This document shows positions 21,390 to 30,365 of a stretch of DNA of 64,000 nt, one piece after another. Under the pieces are notes generated by a model, which worked only from the letters and a program-made list of their open reading frames with translations, did no database searches and had not been told where the DNA came from. Made by a program: the position numbers and the translations under genes. The stretch comes from Ruminococcus flavefaciens (GTDB taxonomy: Bacteria; Bacillota; Clostridia; Oscillospirales; Ruminococcaceae), in NCBI GenBank assembly GCA_015067005.1, contig SVNH01000002.1:124001-188000 (forward strand), written 5' to 3'. Numbering within the stretch: the first letter of the stretch is position 1; each line of letters opens with the position of its first letter.

Positions 21390-22169
21390 ATGGACCTGAA
21401 ATTCGGCGATATTCAGGAGACCGCACTCATCCCCCTTGCTATAAAAGCAAGTGAGACTGCGCGTCCTGACGCAAGGATAAACGACCCGAAAGCGAAAGAG
21501 ATAATCGACACTCTCGGCGTTGACGTAAGCAAGTATGATCCTTTCCTGTCACACGAGGGAGTTGTGGCAAGAACGATAATGTACCGCAATCAGCTGAAAG
21601 CGCTGATAAAGAAGTATCCGGACGCTTTATGCATAAATCTCGGCTGTGGATTTGATGATAAGTTCTCACAGGTCGATAACGGAAGACTGCAATGGTTCGA
21701 CGTTGACCTGCCCGATCAGATCGCGGTCAGAAGAAAGGTCTACTCAGACCGCGAACGCTGCAAAATGCTTGACGGCAGTGCTCTTGACGGTGAATGGACA
21801 AAGCAGATACCGAAAGCAAAAAAGTACATCATCGTAATGGAGGGAGTACTGGAATACTTCTCAAAAGAACAGGTAAAGACCTGTCTGAATATGCTCTGTG
21901 ATTCTTTTGTACACGGCTATCTTTTAGCTGAGCTGCACTCGCCGTTACTTGAAAAGCACGGCAGTCACCACGATGCCGTAAAGCACACTAATGCAAAATT
22001 CGGCTGGGGCACTAAGACTGGCAGAGAATATCTCGAACTTGAACCACGCATGAAGTTTGTCTCCGAAACAAGCTATAATGAAGAAATGAAGAAGTATTCT
22101 ATCCGCGGCAAGCTGTTTGCGCTGCTCGGAAAGAACCTCAACAACCGTCTTGCTGTTTTCCGCTGGTGA
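21390..22169 (+). CDS. Class I SAM methyltransferase of the LCM/Ppm family
   Basis: 259 residues resembling leucine-carboxyl-methyltransferase-like and TcmP-type O-methyltransferases. The SAM site shows INLGCGFD (near 94), the acidic WFDVDLPDQIAVRR strand that binds the ribose, and MEGVLEYF. These enzymes usually methylate carboxylates or hydroxyls of small molecules or proteins. AAGGAGG precedes the ATG. The AraC gene begins 5 bases after its stop, so the pair is cotranscribed and lies just upstream of the P-type ATPase and ABC genes. A link to metal or metallophore chemistry is inferred from context only. Confidence 0.85.
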   Translation: MDLKFGDIQETALIPLAIKASETARPDARINDPKAKEIIDTLGVDVSKYDPFLSHEGVVARTIMYRNQLKALIKKYPDALCINLGCGFDDKFSQVDNGRLQWFDVDLPDQIAVRRKVYSDRERCKMLDGSALDGEWTKQIPKAKKYIIVMEGVLEYFSKEQVKTCLNMLCDSFVHGYLLAELHSPLLEKHGSHHDAVKHTNAKFGWGTKTGREYLELEPRMKFVSETSYNEEMKKYSIRGKLFALLGKNLNNRLAVFRW

Positions 22170-22174
22170 CATCT

Positions 22175-22996
22175 ATGGAAGAATACCAAATATTTCCCGA
22201 TATTAAGCTAATATGCGGTGCCGAAAAAACGTCTGTAAATGACGGCATCGGGATAACATACTGCTTTGAGGGCGTAAGGGAGTATTATATCGGCGAGAGA
22301 TATTTCTATCTTACAGCAGGAAACTGCATGATCTGCCGGAATAATGCTATCACTTGCGCTGACTCAACAGATCTCAGGACCATTACTCTGATAATCGACA
22401 GCAAAAATGCTCCGGAAGGTTCCGATGTTATGCTGTTTGACAGCAGGAGCTTCACTGATAAGCTAAGCTTCTGTATGCCGTACATAATTAAGGCAGACAG
22501 CAAGATCTCAAAACTTTTTGCCGAAACAGAAAAGTTCTGCAAATCCTCAGACACTGTTATGCTTCGCATCAGGGCTGTCGAAGCACTTATGCTCATATCG
22601 AACTCACTTAACAGTATTACTGCCGATAAACGAGAAAAAGCTCTCGCCGCCTCTGAGTTTATTTGCGGGGATATTATGACGCATTATACTATTCAGCAAC
22701 TCTCCGAACGTTTCAGAATGAACCCAACAACTCTCAAGGAAACTTTCCGTCAGATATGCGGCTGCTCTGTCTATACATATGTCAAAAACAGGAAGATGTT
22801 CCGGGCTGCGGAGCTTCTCCTGCACACCGATATGAAGATAATCGACATCGCCGCGGAGGTCGGCTACTGCAACGCCAGCAAATTCGCAAAGGCTTTCTGC
22901 AATGTTATCGGCAAAACTCCAAGACATTTCCGAATGGAGCACAACAAGCTTTTGAACACAGGAATCCCCAGTGTTACGGCTCCTGCACTATATTAG
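22175..22996 (+). CDS. AraC-family transcriptional regulator
   Basis: 273 residues; ATG at 22175 preferred over an in-frame GTG at 22166 that overlaps the previous stop codon. The N-terminal half (about 1-165) is a ligand-sensing domain that is not a clear cupin by eye. The C-terminal double helix-turn-helix (about 170-265) has the family pattern: YTIQQLSERFRMNPTTLKETFRQICGCSVYTYV, RMFRAAELLL-like helix and IIDIAAEVGYCNASKFAKAFCNVIGKTPRHFR. AraC regulators of this type often control siderophore or metal uptake ABC genes (YbtA is the known example), which fits the genes downstream. Its own Shine-Dalgarno is poor, so translation is probably coupled to the methyltransferase. Confidence 0.9.
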   Translation: MEEYQIFPDIKLICGAEKTSVNDGIGITYCFEGVREYYIGERYFYLTAGNCMICRNNAITCADSTDLRTITLIIDSKNAPEGSDVMLFDSRSFTDKLSFCMPYIIKADSKISKLFAETEKFCKSSDTVMLRIRAVEALMLISNSLNSITADKREKALAASEFICGDIMTHYTIQQLSERFRMNPTTLKETFRQICGCSVYTYVKNRKMFRAAELLLHTDMKIIDIAAEVGYCNASKFAKAFCNVIGKTPRHFRMEHNKLLNTGIPSVTAPALY

Positions 22997-23100
22997 CATT
23001 ATATACCAACTTTTGCCGGACGGAGCGGAAACGCATTAATATATATGGTATTATTAATATAGCGAAACTGTTATTCCGACTTTTCATATGAGGTGATTTT

Positions 23101-23397
23101 ATGAGATTCAATAATATACCGTGGAAAAAGATAGGCGTATTCACAGGCGGTGTTCTCTTCGGAACTGCCGGTATCAGAGTGCTTTCCAGCAAGGATGCCA
23201 AGAAGTGCTACACACACGCAACTGCTGCTGTACTTCGTGCAAAGACTGACGTAATGGCAACTGCAACGAAAGTCCGCGAGAACTGCGACGACATACTTGC
23301 CGATGCTAAGGAAATAAACGAGCAGAGAGCACTTGCTGAGGAAGCTGCCGAGATCGCAGACGAGTGTGAGGAAATAGCTGATACAAGCGAGGAATAA
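23101..23397 (+). CDS. Small single-helix membrane protein (DUF6110-like, FezA-like candidate)
   Basis: 98 residues with GAGGTG 7 bases before the ATG. Residues about 10-28 (KIGVFTGGVLFGTAGIRVL) form one hydrophobic helix with a Gly zipper, followed by SSKDAKKCYTHATAAVLRAK and an amphipathic, Glu-rich helix to the end. From memory this matches the DUF6110 family, which sits next to P-type ATPases in many Firmicutes. In ferrosome clusters a small membrane protein (FezA) accompanies the P1B-6 ATPase FezB, and this gene occupies that place. Identity with FezA is an inference from size and position. Confidence 0.75.
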   Translation: MRFNNIPWKKIGVFTGGVLFGTAGIRVLSSKDAKKCYTHATAAVLRAKTDVMATATKVRENCDDILADAKEINEQRALAEEAAEIADECEEIADTSEE

Positions 23398-23533
23398 ACT
23401 GGAACAGGTCGCTAAGTTGGCTGATATTGTCAATATAGCGGGTTACCGAGTCTAAAATTATGGGCTCGGTAATTTTATGCCACGAATCGCCAGAGGAGGC
23501 TCCCCTCCGACCAGTTTTATAGGAGAACATATT
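23398..23533 (+). promoter_or_regulatory. Hairpin-containing gap before the P-type ATPase
   Basis: TTACCGAG (about 23443) pairs with CTCGGTAA (about 23463) and is followed by TTTTATG, so it can act as an attenuator or partial terminator. A second short stem GGAGG/CCTCC lies near 23497. It would let the small membrane protein be made in excess over the ATPase. Confidence 0.4.
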
Positions 23534-25603
23534 ATGAAATGCAAGATACTTCATGAAACTAAAGGACGTATGCGTGTGCGCTTCTGCATCAAGCGCATGA
23601 CGCTCAGACAGGCTGATATAGCCGAATATGCACTCTCAGCCGCTATCGGCGTGACGAGAGTTAAGGTGTTTGACCGCACCTGCGATATTGTCATTGCGTA
23701 TACCTGTCCGAGGTCTGAAATAATAGAAAAGCTGTCGAAATTCTCGTTCAGTGACGAAAGGAATATTGCTCTCGTTCCTGAAAAAACAGGCCGTGAACTG
23801 AATCGTCAGTACGAGGAAAAGCTCTACGGAGTTGTAATAAAACGTTTTGTGAACAAGCTCGTGATACCGCAGCCGATACGCCGTATCATAGCTGTTTTCA
23901 GGGCTGCAAAATACATATTGCGCGGGCTGAAATGTCTTCTGCAAGCAAAGCTCGAAGTAGCGGTACTTGACGCAGCAGCTATCGGTGTATCCATGCTCCG
24001 CGGCGACTTCAGCACTGCCGGATCTGTAATGTTCCTGCTGAATGTTGGCGACATTCTCGATGAGTGGACTCACAGAAAATCCATTGACGACCTCGCACGT
24101 ACTATGTCTCTCGGAGTTGAGCAGGTATGGGTGAAAAACACTGACGGTCAGGAGGTACTTATACCTGTTAACGAGGTCAGAAAGGGTGATACTGTCATCG
24201 TCCGGACCGGCTCTATGATACCACTTGACGGCAAGGTCATTTCCGGCGATGCTATGGTCAATCAGGCTTCGATGACCGGCGAATCCGTGCCCGTTCACAA
24301 GAGCGAGGGTGCTTATGTCTATGCCGGAACAGTCGTTGAGGACGGCGAGTGTACCTTCCTTGTCGAGAATACCGCTGGCGGCGGACGCTACGACCGTATC
24401 GTTAAGTTGATAGAGGAGTCGGAAAAGCTGAAATCAGCTGCTGAGGATAAGGCTTCTCACCTCGCTGACAGGCTCGTTCCGTGGAGCTTGGGCGGAACTC
24501 TGCTGACCTATATTCTGACGAGAAATGTAACAAAGGCACTGTCTATACTTATGGTCGATTTCTCCTGCGCTCTAAAACTTGCAATGCCGATCTCGGTGCT
24601 TTCGGCTATGCGCGATTGCAGCCGCGCAGGAATAACCGTCAAGGGCGGACGCTTCCTCGAAGCCGTTGCAGAGGCTGACACAATAGTTTTCGACAAGACC
24701 GGAACTCTCACACATTCATCTCCAAAAGTTGCTGAGGTCATAGCCTTCGGCGGACGTGACGAAACGGAAATGCTGCGCCTTGCAGCCTGCCTTGAGGAGC
24801 ATTATCCTCACTCTATCGCTAATGCGGTAGTGGCTGCTGCGGCAGAGAGAGGTCTTGAGCACGAGGAGTTCCACTCAAAGGTAGAGTACGTCGTCGCTCA
24901 CGGCATTTCGAGCATGGTTGAGAACGAGCGTGTACTCATCGGCAGTCACCATTTCATCATTGAGGACGAGGGCTGTACTCCGCCTGATGAGCGTATCTTC
25001 CGGCATCTGCCGAAGGAGTATTCTCACCTTTATCTCGCTATCGGCGGTGAAGTCGCTGCTGTTATCTGCATTGAGGATCCTCTCCGTGACGAGGCTGCGG
25101 ACGTTGTGCAGCAGCTGCACGAATGCGGCATTTCAAGAGTTGTGATGATGACCGGCGACAACGAGCGTACTGCTAAAGCAGTCGCAGAAAAAGTGGGAGT
25201 TGACGAGTACCATGCAGAGGTACTCCCCGAGGACAAGGCTGCTTTCATAAGAGCCGAACACGAAGCCGGACGCAAGGTCGTAATGATAGGCGACGGCGTG
25301 AACGACTCCCCTGCTCTGAGTGAAGCTGACGCTGGTATAGCCATAAGCACGGGAGCTGCCATTGCCCGTGAGATAGCCGATATAACCATATCTGCCGATG
25401 ACCTCTACGCTCTTGTGGAACTGAAACGTCTCAGCAATGCGCTGATGAAGCGTATCGGCTGGAACTACCGTACTATCATCGGCTTCAACGGCGGACTTAT
25501 TGGTCTTGGCGTTCTGGGAGTGTTACCGCCTGCAACATCTGCCCTGCTTCATAACGCTTCAACTCTTGCTATCGGTTTGAGAAGCATGACGGAGCTCAAA
25601 TGA
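23534..25603 (+). CDS. P1B-type metal ATPase with RxRxR N-terminus and SCALK motif (FezB-like)
   Basis: 689-residue P-type ATPase; ATG at 23534 has AGGAGA 9 bases upstream. TGES is at 248-251, the phosphorylation site DKTGTLT at 387-393, and MMTGDNERTAKAVAE and GDGVNDSPALSEADAGIAIS complete the catalytic core. The metal-binding transmembrane motif is SCALK at 344-348 instead of CPC, SPC or TPC. The N-terminus is an HMA-like fold without CxxC but with R12-x-R14-x-R16 (KGRMRVRF). As I recall, SCALK-type sites and the R-rich N-terminus mark P1B-6 ATPases such as FezB, which load iron into ferrosomes. Neighbours are a small membrane protein upstream and two ABC half-transporters downstream. Confidence 0.88.
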   Translation: MKCKILHETKGRMRVRFCIKRMTLRQADIAEYALSAAIGVTRVKVFDRTCDIVIAYTCPRSEIIEKLSKFSFSDERNIALVPEKTGRELNRQYEEKLYGVVIKRFVNKLVIPQPIRRIIAVFRAAKYILRGLKCLLQAKLEVAVLDAAAIGVSMLRGDFSTAGSVMFLLNVGDILDEWTHRKSIDDLARTMSLGVEQVWVKNTDGQEVLIPVNEVRKGDTVIVRTGSMIPLDGKVISGDAMVNQASMTGESVPVHKSEGAYVYAGTVVEDGECTFLVENTAGGGRYDRIVKLIEESEKLKSAAEDKASHLADRLVPWSLGGTLLTYILTRNVTKALSILMVDFSCALKLAMPISVLSAMRDCSRAGITVKGGRFLEAVAEADTIVFDKTGTLTHSSPKVAEVIAFGGRDETEMLRLAACLEEHYPHSIANAVVAAAAERGLEHEEFHSKVEYVVAHGISSMVENERVLIGSHHFIIEDEGCTPPDERIFRHLPKEYSHLYLAIGGEVAAVICIEDPLRDEAADVVQQLHECGISRVVMMTGDNERTAKAVAEKVGVDEYHAEVLPEDKAAFIRAEHEAGRKVVMIGDGVNDSPALSEADAGIAISTGAAIAREIADITISADDLYALVELKRLSNALMKRIGWNYRTIIGFNGGLIGLGVLGVLPPATSALLHNASTLAIGLRSMTELK

Positions 25604-25805
25604 TGCGTTCCTGAGCTGTCAATGATGATAACGCTATTGCAGCTTACCTATACCTGTTATCAGGAAAAAATAAGCGAAAACATTTCAAAACGCTAAATTC
25701 TGATTTCTATATACTTTATATAACGTAAAACAAGCAAGAAGTTCTTTGATACTTCTTGCTGTTATTTAGAATATTTGTTAGTGTTATATAACAAAGGAGG
25801 ATAAT
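25604..25805 (+). promoter_or_regulatory. Terminator and leader between ATPase and ABC genes
   Basis: GCAAGAAGT pairs with ACTTCTTGC around 25735-25759, a likely terminator or attenuator. The palindrome GTTATATAAC near 25784-25793 lies directly before the AAAGGAGG site and could be an operator for the AraC protein or a metal regulator. This is a suggestion from symmetry only. Confidence 0.4.
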
Positions 25806-27569
25806 ATGAAAACTGAAAGCAGCCCGAAAGTAATGAAGATACTGAACGAATATGCCGGCGGGCACCGGCATCTTATAACACTCGGACGCATACTTGCAGC
25901 GGTGAGCGCGTTTATGGGGCTTGTTCCATTCTATGACCTGTGGAGGATAATCCGCATAGCCGTCAATGGTGAGGAGCTCTCCAGAATATCAGGCATAGCA
26001 TGGCAGGCAGTCGGGATACCAGTTGCTGCGCTGCTGGTGTATATCGTCGCTTTGTTCTGTACACACATCGCCGCATTCAGAGTTCAGGCAAATATGCGCA
26101 GCAGACTTATGCACCGCATAGTTACCCTCCCTCTTGGCGTTTTTGACGAGGACGGTACAGGCAAGATACGCCGCACTGTAAACGAATCTACTGCCGCGAC
26201 CGAGACATTCATCGCACACAATCTTCCCGATAAAGCCGTTGCCTCAGCAACACCTGTCGGGCTGCTGATACTTCTTGCTGCATTCAACTGGAAGCTTGGT
26301 CTCATATGCCTTATTCCTGCGCTTATCGGCTTCGGTTTTATGATGAGCATGATGGGCAAGGATATGCAGGAGAAAATGGCTGAATATCAGAATGCACTCG
26401 ATACGATGAGCAGCGAGGCAACTGAATACGTCCGCGGAGTTCCGGTAGTCAAGGTGTTCGGACAATCCGTCCACTCGTTCCGTAGATTCAAGGAAGCGAT
26501 AGACGGCTTCGGAAAATGGACTACTCAGTATACGCTCATGCTCCGCAAACCTATGACTGCATTTATGACCTGTATCAACTCTGTGTTTGCTTTTCTTGTG
26601 TTGGGAGCATATATCCTTTCAAAGGGCAGCGTGGACTCGGATATAATACTTGATGTGATGTACTATATCATCGTAACACCGCTGCTGACTGTAACTCTGA
26701 CCAAGATAGCCTATTCCGGCGAACAGGAAATGGTAGTTGTTGATGCACTGAAACGAATGGACAGCATACTCAATATACAGCCGCTTAGCGAACCTGCACA
26801 ATCCGAAATGCCGAAGGATAATTCGGTTGAACTGAGAAATGTCAGCTACCGTTACAAGGGATCCTCTGACTACGCAGTAAGAGAACTGAATATCAGTATC
26901 GGAAGCGGTGAGCATATCGCACTTGTTGGACCTTCCGGCGGCGGTAAAACTACCACTGCCGAGCTTATCGCGCGTTTCTTTGACGTGACAGAAGGCTCGA
27001 TACTCATAGGCGGCGCTGACATACGCAGCATACCGCAGGATGAACTTATGAAACAGGTATCGTTCGTGTTTCAGGACAGCCGTCTGCTGAAAACCTCGAT
27101 ACTTGAAAATGTCCGTCTTGCACGTCCAGACGCAGCGGAAGCCGAAGTTATGCAGGCACTTGAAACTGCACAGTGTATGGACATAATCGAAAAGCTGCCG
27201 GACGGCATACATACAGTCATCGGCACAAAGGGTACTTACCTTTCCGGCGGTGAACAGCAGCGTATCTCGATCGCAAGAGCGATACTGAAAAATGCTCCTA
27301 TAATAATTCTCGATGAGGCAACAGCTTTTGCCGATCCAGACAACGAAACGAAGGTACAGGCAGCATTCAGTGAGCTCGCTAAGGGCAAGACCGTAATTAT
27401 GATAGCTCACAGGCTCAGCACAGTAGTGAACACAAATCGCATATATGTCCTAAAAGACGGAAGCGTATGCGAGTACGGTACTCACTCTGAGCTTATGGAC
27501 AAAAATGGTCTGTATCGTCAGATGTTCGATGAATACAGCCGCTCAATAAACTGGAAGGTAGGTGCGTGA
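25806..27569 (+). CDS. ABC half-transporter, exporter fold (YbtP/IrtA-like position)
   Basis: 587 residues with about six membrane helices (to about 310) and a C-terminal ATPase domain: Walker A GPSGGGKTT, Q-loop FVFQDSRLL, signature LSGGEQQRISIARA, Walker B IIILDEATAFAD and H-loop MIAHRLSTV. It carries both domains in one chain and pairs with the next gene, whose start is one base after this stop, so the two form a heterodimer. Tandem exporter-fold half-transporters next to an AraC regulator and methyltransferase recall YbtP/YbtQ and IrtA/IrtB, which import iron-siderophores. Substrate and direction cannot be read directly. AAAGGAGG precedes the ATG. Confidence 0.9.
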   Translation: MKTESSPKVMKILNEYAGGHRHLITLGRILAAVSAFMGLVPFYDLWRIIRIAVNGEELSRISGIAWQAVGIPVAALLVYIVALFCTHIAAFRVQANMRSRLMHRIVTLPLGVFDEDGTGKIRRTVNESTAATETFIAHNLPDKAVASATPVGLLILLAAFNWKLGLICLIPALIGFGFMMSMMGKDMQEKMAEYQNALDTMSSEATEYVRGVPVVKVFGQSVHSFRRFKEAIDGFGKWTTQYTLMLRKPMTAFMTCINSVFAFLVLGAYILSKGSVDSDIILDVMYYIIVTPLLTVTLTKIAYSGEQEMVVVDALKRMDSILNIQPLSEPAQSEMPKDNSVELRNVSYRYKGSSDYAVRELNISIGSGEHIALVGPSGGGKTTTAELIARFFDVTEGSILIGGADIRSIPQDELMKQVSFVFQDSRLLKTSILENVRLARPDAAEAEVMQALETAQCMDIIEKLPDGIHTVIGTKGTYLSGGEQQRISIARAILKNAPIIILDEATAFADPDNETKVQAAFSELAKGKTVIMIAHRLSTVVNTNRIYVLKDGSVCEYGTHSELMDKNGLYRQMFDEYSRSINWKVGA

Positions 27570-27570
27570 A

Positions 27571-29355
27571 ATGAAGATAACTGAGAAATTGCAGCACACC
27601 TTTGCACTTTCTCACGATGGTGCTGTTGATATGGTCAAAGCCTGCGCGAGTGTTACCGTTACAAATATCTCACTGATGATGTCCGCCGGCGTACTCTATA
27701 CACTTATAAAGGATATGCTCAATGATAACCTGAGCAAAGAGCGCATACCGTTCTATGTTTTCGTTTCTATTGCGGTGATAGTCTTTATTGCACTGACAAA
27801 CTTTATCCAGTATAATGCAACTTTCCTTTCGACCTATAAAGAGAGCGGAGTGCGAAGAACTGCTCTTGCTGAAAAGCTAAGGAAGCTGCCGCTTTCATTC
27901 TTCGGAAAGAAAGACATCGCAGACCTGACAACTACGATAATGTCCGACTGTGCGATGATAGAAACTGCTTCAAGCCACTGGATACCTGAACTCATAGGTG
28001 CTATTATATCGACGGGACTTGTCGGTGTTAGCCTTTTCATATTCTTCGACTGGCGTATCGTAATGGCAAGTTTCTGGGTGATACCGGCTTCGTTCCTGCT
28101 TATATGGGTTTCGGCTGACTATCAGAAAAGAGCTGTAAGGAAGAATAACAGCGTTAAAATGGAAATGGCTGACGGCATACAGGAGTGCCTTGAGACCGTC
28201 CGTGACCTTTGTGCAAACAACGCACAGGAAAGATATATGGACAGTCTTGATGTGAAGATCAAAAATGTTGAGAAATACGCGCTTTTCACAGAATTGAAGC
28301 TTGCGATCTTCGTCAATGCTGCGGCTATAATACTTAAACTCGGTATCGCCACTACTGCACTTGTGGGAGGCTCGCTGCTTGCTGACGGTGATATAAGTCT
28401 GCTGACATTTTTTATGTTCCTGATGCTGGTTTCAAGACTTTACGATCCGATGCAGATAACATTGCAGAACTATGCTGCGATAATCGCAACAACTGTACAG
28501 TGCGAACGCCTTGATGAGGTGCTCTCACACGAAGTTCAGACCGGTTCTGAGAAGATGACAAATAACGGATATGACATCACATTCGACCATGTATCATTTG
28601 CGTATAACGATGATACTGCTGTACTAAATGATGTATCGTTCACTGCTAAGCAGGGGGAAGTTACAGCTTTGATAGGACCTTCCGGCGGAGGAAAGACCAC
28701 GGTCTCACGCCTTGCGGCAAGGTTCTGGGATGTTACCGGCGGAAAGATAACTCTTGGCGGTATGGACGTTTCAACTGCCGATCCGGAGACACTTTTCTCA
28801 GCGTATTCCATTGTGTTTCAGGACGTTACGCTGTTCAATCAGAGCGTCATGGACAACATCCGTATCGGCAGAAAAGATGCTACCGATTCGGAAGTAATTG
28901 AAGCGGCAAAACTTGCAAACTGTGATGAATTTGTCAGCCGCCTGCCTCAGGGATATGATACTGTGATAGGTGAAAACGGCAGTGAGCTCTCGGGCGGAGA
29001 GCGTCAGCGCATTTCAATTGCGAGAGCCTTTCTGAAAAATGCACCTGTTATCCTGCTTGATGAAGCTTCGGCAAGTCTTGACGTTGAAAACGAAACTGCT
29101 ATACAGACCGCGCTTTCGCGTCTCATCAAGGATAAAACTGTAATGGTTATCGCTCACAGAATGAGGACTGTATCGGGAGCGGATAAGATAGTAGTTCTTG
29201 CGGACGGCGTTGTCAAGGAATCGGGCAAGCCAGCTGAACTTCTCCAAAAAAAACGGTATATTCGCGCAAATGCTCAGAACTCAGAACGAAGGACAAAACT
29301 GGGGGTTCAGCTGATACCCCAATACGATCAGACTGAGCGGATATACCATAATTGA
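27571..29355 (+). CDS. ABC half-transporter, exporter fold, with C-terminal frameshift
   Basis: Partner of the preceding half-transporter. ATG at 27571 is preferred over an in-frame GTG at 27562. Membrane domain about 1-320; ATPase domain with GPSGGGKTT, SIVFQDVTLF, LSGGERQRISIARA, VILLDEASASLD and VIAHRMRTV, all intact. Near the end the frame crosses eight A (29246-29253). With seven A the protein would read QKNGIFAQMLRTQNEGQNWG and stop at 29312-29314, the usual tail of this family; as written it reads into a basic tail ending at 29355. This is a one-base shift after the last functional motif, so activity is probably kept. Polymerase slippage on the A run could restore the tail. Confidence 0.9.
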   Translation: MKITEKLQHTFALSHDGAVDMVKACASVTVTNISLMMSAGVLYTLIKDMLNDNLSKERIPFYVFVSIAVIVFIALTNFIQYNATFLSTYKESGVRRTALAEKLRKLPLSFFGKKDIADLTTTIMSDCAMIETASSHWIPELIGAIISTGLVGVSLFIFFDWRIVMASFWVIPASFLLIWVSADYQKRAVRKNNSVKMEMADGIQECLETVRDLCANNAQERYMDSLDVKIKNVEKYALFTELKLAIFVNAAAIILKLGIATTALVGGSLLADGDISLLTFFMFLMLVSRLYDPMQITLQNYAAIIATTVQCERLDEVLSHEVQTGSEKMTNNGYDITFDHVSFAYNDDTAVLNDVSFTAKQGEVTALIGPSGGGKTTVSRLAARFWDVTGGKITLGGMDVSTADPETLFSAYSIVFQDVTLFNQSVMDNIRIGRKDATDSEVIEAAKLANCDEFVSRLPQGYDTVIGENGSELSGGERQRISIARAFLKNAPVILLDEASASLDVENETAIQTALSRLIKDKTVMVIAHRMRTVSGADKIVVLADGVVKESGKPAELLQKKRYIRANAQNSERRTKLGVQLIPQYDQTERIYHN

Positions 29356-29370
29356 CAGGCGAATATGATG

Positions 29371-29427
29371 CTGCCTGTGCTATGGCAGTGCCCAAAATAA
29401 CCGTTCTCACGATGTGGGAACGGTTTT
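29371..29427 (+). terminator. Terminator after the ABC genes (repeat family member)
   Basis: AACCGTTCTCAC / GTGGGAACGGTT at 29399-29425 followed by TTTT. It shares both hairpin and preceding bases with the terminator at 19405-19463. Confidence 0.85.
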
Positions 29428-29438
29428 GCTATTTTCAC

Positions 29439-29467
29439 TTGAAATATTCCTGATAACGGTGTATAAT
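29439..29467 (+). promoter_or_regulatory. Promoter of the lipoprotein gene
   Basis: TTGAAA and perfect TATAAT with a 17-base spacer, 31 bases before the next start codon. Confidence 0.7.
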
Positions 29468-29497
29468 GACAGTATATAGTTATAGGGAGGGAAGCAA

Positions 29498-30223
29498 ATG
29501 AAAAGAATCATCGCACTAATGAGCGCAGCAATTATTGCAGCAGGAATGCTTACTTCTTGCAGAAAAACTTATCCTTACGATACTGACAAAGCGATCAGCC
29601 TTGCCACTGAATATATGAAAAACAAGTATGGTAAAGACATCAAAGATATAGAAACCTATAAAAAAACTCATGGAAGCGACGCATATATCGGAGTAAAATT
29701 CAAGCTTGACGAAACTGATAATGAATCTTCTGATGACAACACATATGAAGTCAGAGTTTATGTTGATGGTGAGGGTGAAGAAAATCATTATGTCAAGTGC
29801 GATAATTTTATGAGAACTTTAGTTAATCCATATTTGAAAGAAGGATTAAGCAATATACTTGATGAAAATGGGTTTGAGAATTATTCTTTGGGAATAATAA
29901 CATCAGATCAAAACGAGACAGGTTCATTCAACTATTTTATGAAGGAATTTGTATTTCATGAGGATAAAAAAATTGATGAAATGTTTAAAGAAAACCATTT
30001 TGACTTGAAATATAGAATTTTTTTCCCTCAAAAATCTTTCGACAATTCATATTTGGAGAAAATAAGATCTATATATGCACCGCTTTTTGATGATGACTAT
30101 GTAAGAATTAAGATACTGGTATTTAAAGATAGTGATTATGAAGAGATAATAAATACCAACTCCAGTTCGACAAAAAATATTAAAGAACTAAAAAATGAAG
30201 AGATAGTATTTAATAATGTTTAA
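29498..30223 (+). CDS. Hypothetical lipoprotein
   Basis: 241 residues with a type II signal peptide ending LTSC (Cys at about 21). The mature protein is highly charged (many Lys, Asp and Glu), begins YPYDTDKAISLATEYMKNKYG and shows no domain that I recognise. Base composition is clearly more AT-rich than the flanking transporter and sugar genes, with AAT, AAA and GAT codons dominating, which suggests a different origin. GGGAGG lies 7 bases upstream of the ATG. Two further small AT-rich genes follow on the same strand. Confidence 0.78.
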   Translation: MKRIIALMSAAIIAAGMLTSCRKTYPYDTDKAISLATEYMKNKYGKDIKDIETYKKTHGSDAYIGVKFKLDETDNESSDDNTYEVRVYVDGEGEENHYVKCDNFMRTLVNPYLKEGLSNILDENGFENYSLGIITSDQNETGSFNYFMKEFVFHEDKKIDEMFKENHFDLKYRIFFPQKSFDNSYLEKIRSIYAPLFDDDYVRIKILVFKDSDYEEIINTNSSSTKNIKELKNEEIVFNNV

Positions 30224-30236
30224 AGGTGGTAATAAT

Positions 30237-30314
30237 ATGAAACATGAGTTAACTTTTAACGAATTAATGATGATATCTTACCTCAATGAAAAGTATGATG
30301 AGGAGCTCGTCTAA
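30237..30314 (+). CDS. Possible 25-residue peptide or gene remnant
   Basis: A short frame, MKHELTFNELMMISYLNEKY followed by DEELV, with a good AAAGGTGG site 6 bases ahead of the ATG and only 13 bases after the lipoprotein stop. It has no signal peptide. It may be a small cotranslated peptide, or the first codons of a longer gene that has been cut off; the sequence after its stop shows no continuation by eye. Confidence 0.35.
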   Translation: MKHELTFNELMMISYLNEKYDEELV

Positions 30315-30365
30315 AAACACCTGCAAGTATGATTACGTATATATAATTCAAGAGAGTGATGCTTT

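Noticed and set aside
23636-24298. 220-codon minus-strand open frame
   Set aside because: Antisense shadow of the P-type ATPase gene.
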